Below are positions 1-11,661 of a stretch of DNA of 64,000 bases, in pieces; within the stretch, counting starts at the first letter, position 1; each line of letters opens with the position of its first letter. Made by a program: the position numbers and the translations under genes. Source of the DNA: Romanomermis culicivorax (lineage: Eukaryota; Nematoda; Enoplea; Mermithida; Mermithidae); the NCBI GenBank assembly GCA_963922205.1, contig CAWUHX010000028.1, forward strand, positions 558,001-622,000. The letters are read 5' to 3'. The notes under the pieces are model-generated. The model saw nothing but the letters and a program-made list of their open reading frames with translations. It did not search any database and had not been told where the DNA came from.

Positions 1-2565
1 GAGCGAAAGTTTCCATGCCAGCCGAAAAAAATCCGTCAGTTACGGAATAACACAGATTGAAATCATTCTTTAAAAATAGAGTATGCTTAAGATGAAGTAC
101 TCAGTAGGGAACATAGCAGAAGTCCCCATGGTCAGAATTTAAGTTGGGGTAAAATTGAAAATTTGTGGGGGTAGTGTGGCTAAATGTTCACTAAACACGT
201 CATTTTGTCTCAGAATTATTCAGCCAGTGATCGATTTTAACGACTCTAGGTAGGGGTAATACCTCCCTCGTACCCCTCCCCATCGGGCACTCTGGAACAT
301 AGGTAGAAGGCACCGTGTCAACTACTACTCATGTCAATGTCTCAAATCTAAAATTTTTATCGATCATGATCTAATTTGTTGTATCATGTTAGAAAATGCC
401 ATGGATTTTTTAAAATGTATTTAGTTTCACAATTAACCCTCTATGGAGCTATTACTAGCTATTGTTATGAGCGTGGCGTGTATCTTTAAAACAATTTGAA
501 CTTAATCAGAAGATTCTTCAACGTTTTCTCCATGTTTTGTCGAATTCTATCGCAATGGTTTATCGAAAATTACCCCAAGTAACCTCGTTTGGCGCCAGTT
601 GAACCGTATAATTGAACTTAAACTGAATTTAAATTAAGTCTAGTTTCCGAAGTCATTGATTGGACATTCCAGTTTCAAAAAATTCTGTAGGAACTTACGT
701 CGCTATAATGATAAGATCACCTTATTTATTGTTTCTGTTAATATCCCAACAGTGTGTATAAGAGAAATATCAGTGAATTCTGCGGCTCATTTTCTCTACT
801 CACTCTTTTCTATTCTTTTCAATATTTTGTCTCAAAAATGCAGCTGATTCCCGCAATATCGTCGGTCCCGCTCGTCGTTTTTACTTTTATTTTTTGTTAG
901 CTTATTATAAAATTTTTATTCTTCAGGATTAATACGTCATTTCTCTCGACGACCAAGCTCATATTATACACAGTTGTGTATACTATACGTGCGTGTTGCT
1001 TCATCGATTAATAATTATTATAAGCCAGATTATAATGCTAAAATCTATGGAAAACTATAAGTTCCCCTCCTCTCCGCACTATTTCCTAACCACCTTTTTA
1101 ACCATTAAGCAAAGGAAAGAGCGTCAAAGAGAAAGCTAGCCATAAGATATGTGTATGGTGTGTGTGTACAATAGGGTAGCTTTCTCTTCGCTACCACCAA
1201 AAGCATGAAAACCAGTGCTTGCTTTTTCAGCTAGCTAACCGACGTCACACAGAGAATACGATGAAAAATTTTCAAGAAGTCCCTCCCTTTATCCATGAAT
1301 GTATGGGTACCTACCTAAGCCTCCCTTTCCCCTCTTCGCCCCTTTTCGGTTTCTACCCACACACAGCTATAATACTATACGTCTTTTGCAAAAGCTGACC
1401 GTGTCGCTAGAACGAAGAACACGTTCTCGCTTTAGCAATGTTAGCTAAAATTTTCATCCGCCAAGCTAAAGGTCGATCCATGTTGGTACAATAATGCATA
1501 ACGATAATAATGAACGAAATAATAACTGAAGAAAATATATTGCTGCTGTTACTGCAGTCGGGTGCAATGGTGCTACTGAGCTTTTTCTTGGCGGTGTAGG
1601 AGCAGGGCAGGCTCTTCCCCGGCTTTTTTAATAGTTTTGAAAATCGATTAGCGAAAAAGTTTAGCAGGTACTATTTGCTTGCTACTACTGTCACTAGTCG
1701 AGGGCAGCCGCCAGTCTCGCCTTATATAATATGCAAATTTTTAACGGATGGAGTGATGACTATAGAATATTAATATACAACGCAACTCGTACATAGGAGG
1801 AACTTTTTTTACGTACGTGTACCCATATGATTTTCGATTTCAAAAGTTAAACGTGTGGCAAAGCAGACATAAAAAAGCCGGATAAGAAAAACAAATGACG
1901 AGTCGTTGATATAATGAACTAAAATAAAAGAAAAAACAAAAAGGTCAGAAATCGTGATCGACGAAATTATAAGAAGTGGCAAAAAGGAAACTGCAAAAAC
2001 TTTCAGGGTGGCGTGGTGCGTGATGGGGCGAAAAATGTGAATTTAGCAATTCAGGCTTTCTGAAAAATTTTCCCATACGTTCATTTTTAGCACTTTCACC
2101 CAGCGCTTAGCAATAGAAGTTCTTGTCATCAAAAAATCAAGAGTTTCGGTTGGTTGCCTGATTCTTAAATTTTTAACAGATATGCATACATGGTATGTAT
2201 TTAGCATATCCTAGGAGGTTTGTCAAATTTCTGAAATAGACCGATTTTTGTCACTGGAAAATGTTAAAAATTGCAAAGATTCTTGTCAGGAGCTACTTGC
2301 TGTTGTATCAAAAGTACACTATACAAGAAATGTTTGAAAAAAATTACTTCATAAGTCTTCAATACACCATAATGTTCTCGAAATCCTTAACACTTATAGA
2401 CAATAATCTTAAAATCGCAATAGATTTTTTTCTTCGAGTATGATTTTCTTATTAGTTCGAAAATGAGTATAATATAACAAAGCTTGTTTTTCGCTCCAAA
2501 AACTAGCTTGATAAATGTAGACCGTATAGTGATTCGCTTTACTTGCACAATTGTTCATTTTATAG
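1..2565. other. Non-coding: intron or 5' flank of Ssdp
   Basis: I see no convincing coding exon here. The conserved N-terminal LisH/LUFS-domain exons expected for Ssdp are absent, so they must lie upstream of the window, with this stretch as intron. The sequence is AT-rich with some GA- and CT-rich patches around 1080-1400. No repeat boundary could be defined. Confidence 0.6.
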
Positions 2566-5500
2566 ACGGCGACGCCCAGCCCCGTAGCCATGCCGGCTCC
2601 GGACGGAATGACAGCCGGACCAGCAGGTATGGGTCCGCCGACGCATTTTTTCCAACCGGGGCATATGAGGCCGTCTCCACCGCAGCAGCCGGTATCTCAA
2701 CAGTCGCCGCACGCCATGATGACTCCCACGGTAAATATTTCGGGCGAATGATTGCACGTTAAGCTAAAATTGACAAGTCCTTAGAAGTTTTTTTATCCAA
2801 ACCGGAACAACACCTTCATTTTTACATATTGAGGAGATTGAGGTTTCTGAGAAAACTATCAATTAATTATATTTACTTAGCAATTTAAATGTAACTTAAA
2901 ATGTCTTACGAATTGCTTTTTAGTTCTGTTCGTCTAAATATCTTTAAAAAACAGTTTTTGGATTAAAAATTATGCCAGAAATTCCTCAACCATTTGAGTC
3001 GGAATTGGGTAACTCGTCATCCATCGAAAAACTATAGAATTGCTATCAAACAGTATTACATTTATTCTTCTTACAATTCATTAGATTTTTAAAGCAACTC
3101 TTTCACTTCTAGGGATTTCTACCGGCTAGATATCCGAGCGGCCCACGTAGCGTTATGCGCATGCCGCAAGACCAGCCTCCATACGGCAGTCCAGGCCCGC
3201 AAATGTATTCTGACCAAATTCGCTTGACTGGTCCGCAGATGATGCCTCAACATCGGCTGACGCACGGTCGAATGCCGCCTATGAACCAGAATGTAAACTA
3301 TAGTTGGATAAATTAAAATTCTTTCTAGTAGTCTTACAATTTCATTAATGTGAAAAAAAATTTTGGGTAGAAAATTCGGTGAAAATCTGCGGAATAAACC
3401 AAACCTACCTTTCGTTCATTCTACAATCGTCCCTAAGATAGCGAATTATTGATATTTATTCGTGGTTTTATTGGAAAAAGGGTTATATTTATTCTCCATT
3501 CAACCCGTCTTTGTAAGGTGGTGGTTTTTGGATGGGGAAAACTGGAGCTAGAATGCGAATACGCACAATAACCCTATTATGCATGGCATGATAAAAGTTT
3601 TTCTCATCAGTTTATACTGATGACTCGATATAAATATTGAGATTACTTTGAAAAGCAACTTATTTTTTACTGATGTTGGTTGAATTTTTAGAATTTTCCG
3701 ATGAGGCCACTTGTCAATACGTCCATGGGTCCAGGGATAGCGTCTGGTGCAAATATGAATAGATGGCCACCGACGGTAAGATCCATTTTAAATGAGCCGA
3801 TTGGTTTTGTATATCTTTACTATTTAAAGATGCAATATAATGATCCTGGACCGAGCCAATTTTCTGTAAGTGTTTGACGACTCCACTTTTGATCACGAAA
3901 TCGTTCGGCTTTTGAATTTCGAGAAAAATTTAAACCAGAAAATGAGAGATTTTTTTTCAATATAATACATTGTTTTCACAGGTTTCAGCAATGTCAGTAA
4001 ATAATGGACCACCGCCAGGATCTCTGACGCCAATGAGAAGTCCTCATAGCATGCCAGGTGAGGATTTATCAAAACCTTCGAGACAGATGTGTCGGACTGA
4101 AGATAAGTAGAGATGTATTGGGAACACAGACCCGAAATTACCCGACGATTTGTTGTACCCGGACCCGATATTCTTCGAATTTTGAACCCGGTTCTGGACC
4201 CGATATTCTTGAAATTTTGGACCTGGACCCGAACCCGGTATTCTTAAAATTTTGGACCCGATACATCTCTAGTTAAATACAAATTTCTAGAATTCGTGGT
4301 TTCTTTAGTTTTTGTCGTAAGTAACCTAAGTCAGCAGTTAGTCAATATTTGCTCAAAATATATGATTTCTACGAAAGATAAATCATTAAGACGTTTTATT
4401 TGTCTGATTAATTACGTTATAAAATCTATAATGAATCTACTTATTTTCTAGACGTTGCTTCTGACAGATACGGTATGATGCAGCCAGGAGCACCACCAAT
4501 GGGCGCAGTAAGTTTTTCTACCTGCTTTTTTAACTAAGTGTAGTTTATTTCCGATTTGATATGCCTGATTTCTTGTAAATTAACGGGTTATTTATTAGAG
4601 GAACGTTTCATGTCGTTTCAGTTCTACTCTCCTTAAGTTGCTCCACTGTTTCAAACTATGGCTTAACAGAACCTTTCTTTACTTACATTACTGATTCTAC
4701 GTAAATACTCGTAGCACTTATTATTCCAACCTGAACGCAATTTTGATTGACGCAGTAGTAATTGGATTGTAAGTTCAAATTTTTCATTATTTCTCTCTGT
4801 GTTTTAAAGTTTGTTGCGATCATGCATTGCAGGCACTGGCGGGTCCAGAAAATATTTTCAGGGGTAGCGGTGCTCAAAATAAGGTATTTTTCCAAAAAAT
4901 TCGAAAAAATTTCAAAAAAATTTCAAATTTGCCTTTAGGTATACAGAAAAAATCGTATTTCAAAAGTTTCGGGGGGCCGCCCCCCCCCCCCCCCGCCCTC
5001 CTAAATCCGCACTTGATTGCAGGATATTACTCAAGACGGGATATGTTTTGCAAAAATGAGAAGTTTGTTAATTTTCTTCAATGAAGTTTGAAGCAAGAAT
5101 CAAAACAACAACTGATCTTTAAATGCGATTTTTACAATGCAGAAAGTTTCGTTTCTCATGTATCTTTTTTATTCAGTTCACTATGGCTTCCGATCAACCG
5201 GGCGCCGTCGGCCTAGGTGATATGTTGATGAACGGCGACGGAATGGATATAAAAAATTCGCCAGCTTCGACGCACGGTTTGAACGGTACGCCCGGACCAG
5301 GTCCCGTGTCGGTCGGTGGCGCAAGTCAAGGGCCGTCGAACGGCGGCGGTGGAGGAAACCTTTCCGCGGGCGCCGGTGGCAATTCTGGTAATAGCGGCGG
5401 TGGTCCCGGCGGACAGTCCAATAATGGTCCGAATAGCGGATCGAATAATGGCAATGGAGGCAGCAGTGGGCCCGTAGGTGGTCCAAATTCGGCTCCGCCA

Positions 5501-5602
5501 CCGGTCGGTGCATCCGATGCTTGCCCGTTGGACTACGGTGGAGCGGGTGGTCCAGGAGGCGGAGTTATGCACCCATTTCAAGCTGGAAATAGTTCGGTAT
5601 GA
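2566..5602 (+). CDS. Ssdp: Ssdp / SSBP2-4 homologue, 3' seven exons (5'-partial)
   Basis: Seven exons with GT-AG borders and consistent phases: 2566-2730, 3113-3292, 3692-3775, 3830-3865, 3982-4057, 4452-4507 and 5177-5602, ending in TGA. The product is the Pro/Gly/Met-rich C-terminal part of the Ssdp/SSBP family, nuclear proteins that bind LDB/Chip and stabilise LIM-homeodomain transcription complexes. Family resemblance is clear in the first exon (TPSPVAMPAPDGM, then HFFQPGHMRPS), the second (LPARYPSGPRS), the last exon (GDGMDIKNSP) and the C-terminus (HPFQAGNSSV, matching the NPFQ...SV end of the vertebrate proteins). The N-terminal LisH/LUFS domain is not in the window. The last exon carries about 85 residues rich in Gly, Ser and Asn (about 5320-5510) between the conserved parts, more than I know from vertebrate members. 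The most upstream visible exon starts in phase 0. Family assignment is firm; exon borders were chosen by eye. Confidence 0.88.
4836..5020 (+). repeat. Short dispersed repeat in the last Ssdp intron
   Basis: Sequence of the type CGAAAAAATTTCAAAAAAATTTC followed by a run of about 14 C residues. It resembles the interiors of the short poly-C/poly-G repeats at 6766, 9311, 10698 and 13268, but terminal repeats could not be identified here. The C homopolymer is likely to be of uncertain length. Confidence 0.5.
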
Positions 5603-5755
5603 GAAAACGAATTTAGATTCAACTATAAGTATAAAAGAGAAAAGAGTTTAATATGTTTGTGAAATTTTTCGAAATAAGCAAATCAATTGTCGATTAAGGG
5701 ACAAAACTTGTTAACATTTTCGACCTACTGTTTGTAAAATGGAAAAGTATTGCAT

Positions 5756-5761
5756 AATAAA
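5756..5761 (+). promoter_or_regulatory. Candidate polyadenylation signal of Ssdp
   Basis: AATAAA lies 154 bases after the Ssdp stop codon, a plausible distance for the 3' end of the transcript. Motif only; no cleavage-site evidence. Confidence 0.4.
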
Positions 5762-6465
5762 GGTGAAGTGGCATAAGAACGACCCCCCCCCAGAAATCGT
5801 GGACTATTTGGCGGTCGCCCACAGGAATTGCAAATCGTCTAAGCTATCCATACTTTTGGTCAGAAAAAATACTGAAAAATGCAATTTTTTCTATGAAAAA
5901 CACCAATTTTTGAACAAAAATGTTCAAAAACGTCAATTTTCTAGTCGCTTCACGCCATGAATACATTTTTGACGGTTTTTAGAACAAAAATTACTATTTT
6001 TCGAACCGTTTTGGATTTTTTTTGGCGACAAAATCGAATTTTTTTATAGTGGACCCGCCACAAAAAAAGTCGCCAGACTCACCTCAGGCCTCGGGACTCC
6101 GTTATATGTATGCCTCCAAGAAGTATAAGTATCTCAAATTTTTTTTGTTTTTTTGCTGTGTGAAATTGATGAATTTCACACGAATTTAAAATGGTCTGTT
6201 TGGACAGCGAAATTTTCAAATACAATCTGAAATTTCTAACGTAATCATTGTGGAAAACAGTTATTTTGTATTTTTCCTGCAACATTTTCTGATTCGCTCG
6301 TGGAATTCTACTGTTCGATTTCTTGACCTTAAAAAGTTGAAAATTTGTACCGGAAAGCTGACCATTTATAAATTCATTCAACAAAAGCTTATTCTCGAAA
6401 TTCGTGCCGAAAATAGGTTTTCTTTCGTTCTGCTACTTTATGCTGATAATGTATGCGTTACGTGC

Positions 6466-7050
6466 ATGTAACGGAGCTCTAAGTCCTGATGAGATGGGGA
6501 GTGAGACTATTGTTGTAGGTGAGGGTCATCAATTTCCCAAAACTTGGGGTATTGAAGGGAAAAAATTTGATTTTTTTGTCCGAAAACGCTTTAAAGAATG
6601 TAATTTTTGTCAGAGAAGCATTAAAATATGGCTTATGGCGCGAAGCTCTCAGAAAATTAAAATTTTTGACCGTTTTCGTTCAAGAATGACTATTTTCTAC
6701 CCGACAGTTGACATTGTCAGTTTTTTCGACCAAAAGGTTGAGGTTCGTGTTGGGTTTTTAGCATACCTGTAATTGGGGAAGGACCTCCACCCCCAACTTG
6801 GTCGAACCCTGTACCCAAATGTTGGGACCCACACCTCCAACTTGGTCAACCCTATACCCAACCCCCGCAGACTATTAAATATTGGAAAAAATGTTTTTTT
6901 GACCTTTTTGAGTAAATTTTCGAAATTTTTTCGACTTTTTGTGGTCTTTTCGATCCCCTCCCCAAAATTTTGGAAATTTCGGGTCCCCCACGCCAAAATT
7001 TTCGGTTTTACCCCCCCCCCCCCCCCATAACTGGTCGGACTTCTTACAGG
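6466..7050 (+). repeat. Short TA-flanked element (6766-7050) beside a related remnant
   Basis: 6766-7050 begins CCTGTAA and ends TTACAGG with TA on both sides, suggesting a TA target duplication. The interior is poly-G/poly-C rich with CGAAAAAATTTCG-type runs. It adjoins 6466-6763, which starts like the second family (CATGTAACGGAGCTC) seen again at 8937, 39086 and 39841. This is consistent with one short non-autonomous element landing in another. No coding capacity. Confidence 0.6.
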
Positions 7051-8355
7051 TATGGTTTTTAGCACGAGTCCCATAAGCATTCGTGCTAATCAAAAAATGA
7101 TTCATTAGCACCAGAAGTCCCCAAGATCAGATTTTTCAGGCAGGGTTAAAGTTGGAAATTTGCGGGATAGTGTATCTACTAAACACGTCATTTTGTCTCA
7201 AAATTAATCAGCTAGTGATCAATTTTTAGGACTTTAGGCAGGGGTAATACCCCCCTCATACCCTCCCTATAAGGTTGTCTGATTAGCACAGTTAGCACGG
7301 CTGACAAATGTTACTTTATTTTTGTCAAATTGATGTGCGATTTTGTCGATTCTGATAACATGTTTTCATTGTATTGTCAACTCATGAAATCTTGTTTGAT
7401 GTCGATATTTTCAAAAGGAATAAGACTCATCTGATTCTAATTAAATTAGTTTATTCTTACATTATGCACTTGGTTAGTTAACCAACAAGTTCAGTGATTA
7501 GCTAGACAGTAGTTTTTTTAGGAATCGATGAATTCGCGTTCTGTTTGGATAAAAGTTTACATGTTTTCATTGTACCTGAAACTGCGCTTCAACTACAATA
7601 CAGGTACTCGATTGATTTTTTCAGAAAACGTACGGATTTGCAATAACTTCAGAATATGTTAAAACAGCTGTTTCCAAATTACTTGAGTAGTGTCCAAGAG
7701 GTTAGAGCCGGGGCTGATTTAGATTCGAGCCACAGTCATTCACTTAGGAAAAATGACTATGAAAATGAGGATATTGATGAATTTGTTATTTCTGAAAACA
7801 ACGATTTTTCTTCACGATTTTGTGGTGTCTTCAACTTTCTTGTCGAACTTTTTCCAAAAAATTTTACTTTTAAGTCATTAGCACGCGTGCTAACGCCAAA
7901 AAATTTCCATTAGCACGGCTCCGGTTCCATTAGCACCGTGCTGAAAAAACTCTGGCTCCTATGACAGTTTTTTTGTACTAAACAGACTTTTTGGCTTGAG
8001 TACAAACAAAAATTTGGGTCTTGTTTGTACCAGTACAAACAATTTTCTAGTGTGAAAATTCAATTTGATATATCAATCACAGTGTAACCAATGAAGTACA
8101 GACAAATTTTAGACCGTCGTTGGTACCAGTACAAACGGGTCGAGTACAAAGAAACAGTGGCTCTTATGGCTAACACATTTCAGCCAGATCATTGGCAAAT
8201 ATTAAGGCGGGTCCCCATACATGTGAATAGCCATATGGCCGACGTTTTCTCGGGAGGGATTCTTATGTCGCTTCCCCGCCAATTACAAGTATGGTGCGTT
8301 GTTAGTCTGTTGATATCTTGTACATTTATATTGACAATTGTAATCAAAATTTTAG
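7051..8355. other. Intergenic or intronic, no confident gene
   Basis: No gene supported. A stretch after a good acceptor at 7623-7624 is open for 21 codons to a TAG at 7688 but matches nothing I recognise. 8208-8290 is a short piece of the CATACATGT / ATATGGCCGACG repeat family. Confidence 0.5.
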
Positions 8356-8428
8356 GATCCATTTGACGAAACATCGGAACATGATGAACTTTGGAGTACT
8401 TTGTTTGCTCCAAAGAAGCTTAGTAACT
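8356..8428 (+). CDS. Candidate internal exon, unassigned protein
   Basis: A 73-base stretch between TTTTAG and a strong donor (GTAAGG) is open and reads DPFDETSEHDELWSTL then FAPKKLSN, which looks like real protein rather than noise: acidic, then a Trp-containing hydrophobic patch, then basic. I do not recognise the family. It may belong to the same gene as the terminal exon at 11548-11661, because both are + strand and lie between Ssdp and the repeats, but intervening exons were not found. Confidence 0.35.
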
Positions 8429-8936
8429 GTAAGGTTTTGGAAATGCTGCGATTAGCTTAGCTTACATTGCATTCACTTTCTATCGCATTTATATAGCAAG
8501 CAAGCCAATACATCAGGGTTTTTCATCTTTTTGTGGACTCGCTATGGAAATTTTTTTACCGGTGTTGGTCGGTCTTAAAGATTATGCTGAAATATTGTGC
8601 CGCAGAATTTTTACCTTCTACGCTCTTTATATTCTTAATGAAACCTATTTTATCACCAACATGTCCCTTTCCGTGGTTTGATTGTTACACAGATAAGCAT
8701 CATCATATCTGAGCGAAGAAAATTTTACGCGTAGCACCCCAGCCAAAATTTTTTAAGGTTGTTTGTCATTTTTCAAGTTTGAATATATCGGTGAATGCTC
8801 ATTCGAGTGGCTTATTCTCACTCATTCTCGTTTCTTTCAATTCTGTTAAATTTTTTCTGCATTCTGTTAAAGCATTCTGGCTTGTGAATTTTGCTTCCCA
8901 GGTTGTTCCCCAGATCAGTTTGTTGGTCAAATCATA

Positions 8937-9477
8937 CATGTAAGGGAGCCCCGAGTTCGAGGTGGGTCAAGCGGCCTTTCGACGCGGAGTATTGTCCACG
9001 TTAAAACAGCCGCGATTGTCCAAAATTTTAGGTGGGGATCCCTGGAGAAAAAAATATCGATTTTTTCACCAGAGAAGTCCGAATTAACAATTTGAAAAAT
9101 ACTAATTTTGTCTCCCGAACCAGACAAAATTGTATTTATAGAATTTGGTATTAGTGTGAAATTATATGAATACTTCTTTTTAAAATTGCCTTAAAAAATG
9201 ATATTTTTGACCCTTTTTTATTCTAAATGACTATTTTTCATCAAAAAATTTGTATTTTTCAGCTTTTTCCCGACCATTATACGGCCCCCTGTAGCTACCA
9301 TATGGCCATACCTGTAAGAGGTCCGACCAGTTGGGGGGGGGGGTCGAAAAAAGTCGAAATTTTTCCTAAGCCAAAAACACACTTTTTTGCCAATTTTTTC
9401 CAAACTGGGGGGGGCTCCCCCCCAACCCCTCCACAATTACAGGTATGCATATGGCTAGCCATATATCACCGACGATT
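8937..9477 (+). repeat. CATGTAA-family repeat with nested CCTGTAA element
   Basis: The outer repeat starts CATGTAAGGGAGCC and contains the ATGGCTAGCCATAT palindrome shared with copies near 39.0-40.2 kb. It is split at 9311-9443 by a 133-bp copy of the other family (CCTGTAA ... TTACAGG, flanked by TA). The host sequence reads on across the insertion (CCATATGGCCATA, then TATGCATATGGCTAGCC). The right end of the outer repeat is not sharp. Confidence 0.6.
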
Positions 9478-9519
9478 TCTGAGAGAGATTCTACGGCACT
9501 TCACCCCTCGGGTAGACTC

Positions 9520-9660
9520 ACAGATTGGTTGCTTGTTACCTGGCTGCTTTCTAGATCGGCTGGTTGGTTTGATTAGTTGACTCCGAGCTGGGTTGGTTGA
9601 TTGTTTCCCAAGTTGGTTGGTCGGTTGATTTGTTGTGTGATTGACTGATTATTTCGATCT
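9520..9660 (+). repeat. Degenerate GGTTGGTTGATT-type short tandem array
   Basis: Irregular repeats of GGTTGGTTGATT / GGTCGGTTGATT separated by about 8-14 bases. The complement of this theme (AATCAACC) recurs at 35925-36215 in opposite orientation. Confidence 0.5.
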
Positions 9661-10697
9661 CTCTCTCCTTTTTCTTTCTTTATCTTTCTCGACCTCCCTC
9701 TCTTCTTCCTTAAGTGTTGATTTTCCCGAGTCACTTATAGCCACGTGCGTAGCTACGCAATGGCTAGGGTGTCTCGATAATGCTCAGTTCACGAGCATCA
9801 TGATCTCATAAAGTTTAGACAAAAAATATAATTCCTTCAACTTAAAAAGTCAGAAAACGCAGATTTCATGTGACAGGGCATGAAAAACCAGACATGTAAC
9901 GGCTCCAAAATCTGAAGTGAGAATAATCGGGTTCTCATAGATGGGGTAAGGCCAGTTTTTTGTGATAGTTAGTTGGTAATGACACGACAGTGAATCTCAA
10001 AGTAAGAGCGCATTTTATGGGCATTGGGGGAATTATCTGAATCGTGGATGAGCGCATTTTATAGGTATTTGAGAAATTGACTTCACCTCTCTGTTACGTT
10101 TCTGTGAAAAATTATGCCTTTTTTCCATGCCTAAACGACTGTATTTAGTCACTCCAGAAGTTAGTAACTGAAGACACTAAAGAATTTTCCAGTTCAAGGA
10201 GTATATTTAAGTTCTTTTTGGCCTTTTTCTAATTAAATTTTAATCAAATTTTTTATACTTTTTGCCTAGTTTGCGCTTAGCCCAAAAAATGAAAGTGCGT
10301 GCTACACGTACGCATAGGATTGTGTCGTTTTGAATCGATTCTACAGCTACCTGACGGTAGGAGTTCGATTAAGCGGCTCATTTGAGGGAAGAGTCAGAAA
10401 TGATCGAAATGGCTGGTTTTTGCCTTAAAAATTAATAAAAATATCTCAAAGGCTCAGAAAGCTGTTTATGACCCAAGGCGCCAAAGATCTACAGTTCTAG
10501 GTTTTTCTCTGATATGGGCGAGGGTTCGTACTGCTGATCTGAGTTTAGTACCCTGTTACCGTATTCTTTTGGCGGGACGTGCGGATGCGATGATGACCCT
10601 TAGCTAGGAAGTTTTTCATCTCATAGCACTTCACACTTCAATCACGGTATGTAGTATAACCACATTTTTCGTGTTAGAGAGCATGCTATCAATCATA
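9661..10697. other. Non-coding, nothing recognised
   Basis: CT-rich segment at 9655-9710, otherwise AT-rich unique-looking sequence. I found no exon, RNA gene or terminal repeat. Confidence 0.5.
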
Positions 10698-10970
10698 ACT
10701 GTAAGAGGTCCGACCAGTTGGGGAAAAATTTTGAGGTGAGGGTCCCAACATTCCCAAAAATTTGGGGGTAGGGGGTCGAAAAAATCCAGAGTCGAAAAAA
10801 TTTCGAAAATTTTTCCAATAAAGGCCAAAAGAAGCCACTTTTTTCCAATTTTCCGACTTTGAGGGGGTTGGGTATATATATTGTTGACTAAATTAGGTTT
10901 GGTAGTTCCGACATTTGGGTATAGAATCCGACCAAGTTGGGGGTATGGGTCCCCCCCCCCCAATTGCAGG
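10698..10970 (+). repeat. Short TA-flanked element of the CCTGTAA family
   Basis: Left end ACTGTAAGAGGTCCGACCAG, right end CAATTGCAGG followed by TA. Same interior theme (GGGGGTCGAAAAAA, poly-C) as the copies at 6766 and 9311. Left terminus carries one mismatch. Confidence 0.6.
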
Positions 10971-11547
10971 TATGTATCAATTTAGTTCTATTGTCTGAAA
11001 GGCGAGGTATCCAAGAAGAATTTTCTGCCAAAATTTCTGGCAAATGCATATCAACGTGTCACCAAGAAGCCCGGTTTTGGTCTCAACGGATTTGGTCTCA
11101 ATACCATGATCAAAATACACGTCTTCCTTTCGAATCGAGTTTTTGTCTAGAACATGAAAACGTTTCTGGACTTCTCGTTTCCAATTTGTTCGAGTTATTC
11201 TTCGCTGCTGCTCATTTCAAGGCCATATGAATTTATACTATTTTTTATACTAGTAGAACAACTAATGTCGAATGAGCGACTTTTCGAGGATGATTGATTA
11301 TCTTCAGTGTAGATTTGATTTAATTATACTTTATTCTTGAAATTGATTGATGACTGAATTTGGAAACCTTTTAATGAAGACTGGTTAGGAGTATGACCTT
11401 GTAATTCTGATTTCGACTAGAATTCCTTGTGGATCTTGAAGGTATCTATCTCTAGATAAAGCTGTTCTTGCTTTTTCGTAAATCATTGCACGACTAGCTC
11501 TACATTTAATATTTTTTGGATGATTTTGCTATTTTTTACTGTTTCAG

Positions 11548-11661
11548 GAGCAAGAAGCCGAAATTCAAAAAATTAAAGACAGCATCTCAGAAGAATCCAA
11601 AACTTTCCTTAGTAAAGATAGACAATCTACCGATAGTACGGATTATTTTAATATGCGTTGA
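11548..11661 (+). CDS. Candidate terminal exon, unassigned protein
   Basis: After a good acceptor (TTTACTGTTTCAG) there are 37 codons and TGA. The product is strongly charged and looks like a coiled-coil tail: EQEAEIQKIKDSISEE, then SKDRQSTDSTDYFNMR. Composition and a clean stop suggest a real last exon, but I do not know the family. Everything from 11594 on is repeated at 15786 (the end of this exon included, unchanged), with the start of the second copy lost in the N gap. If the duplication is an assembly artefact there is only one such exon. Confidence 0.4.
   Translation, partial: EQEAEIQKIKDSISEESKTFLSKDRQSTDSTDYFNMR

Noticed and set aside
5181-5581. Minus-strand frames opposite the last Ssdp exon
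   Set aside because: Shadows of a GC-rich coding exon.
7625-7690. Possible exon (21 codons after a TTTTTTCAG acceptor)
   Set aside because: Ends in TAG with no donor before it and no recognisable family; kept only as a note.
9661-9720. CT-rich tract as a possible regulatory element
   Set aside because: Simple pyrimidine-rich sequence without any associated gene start.
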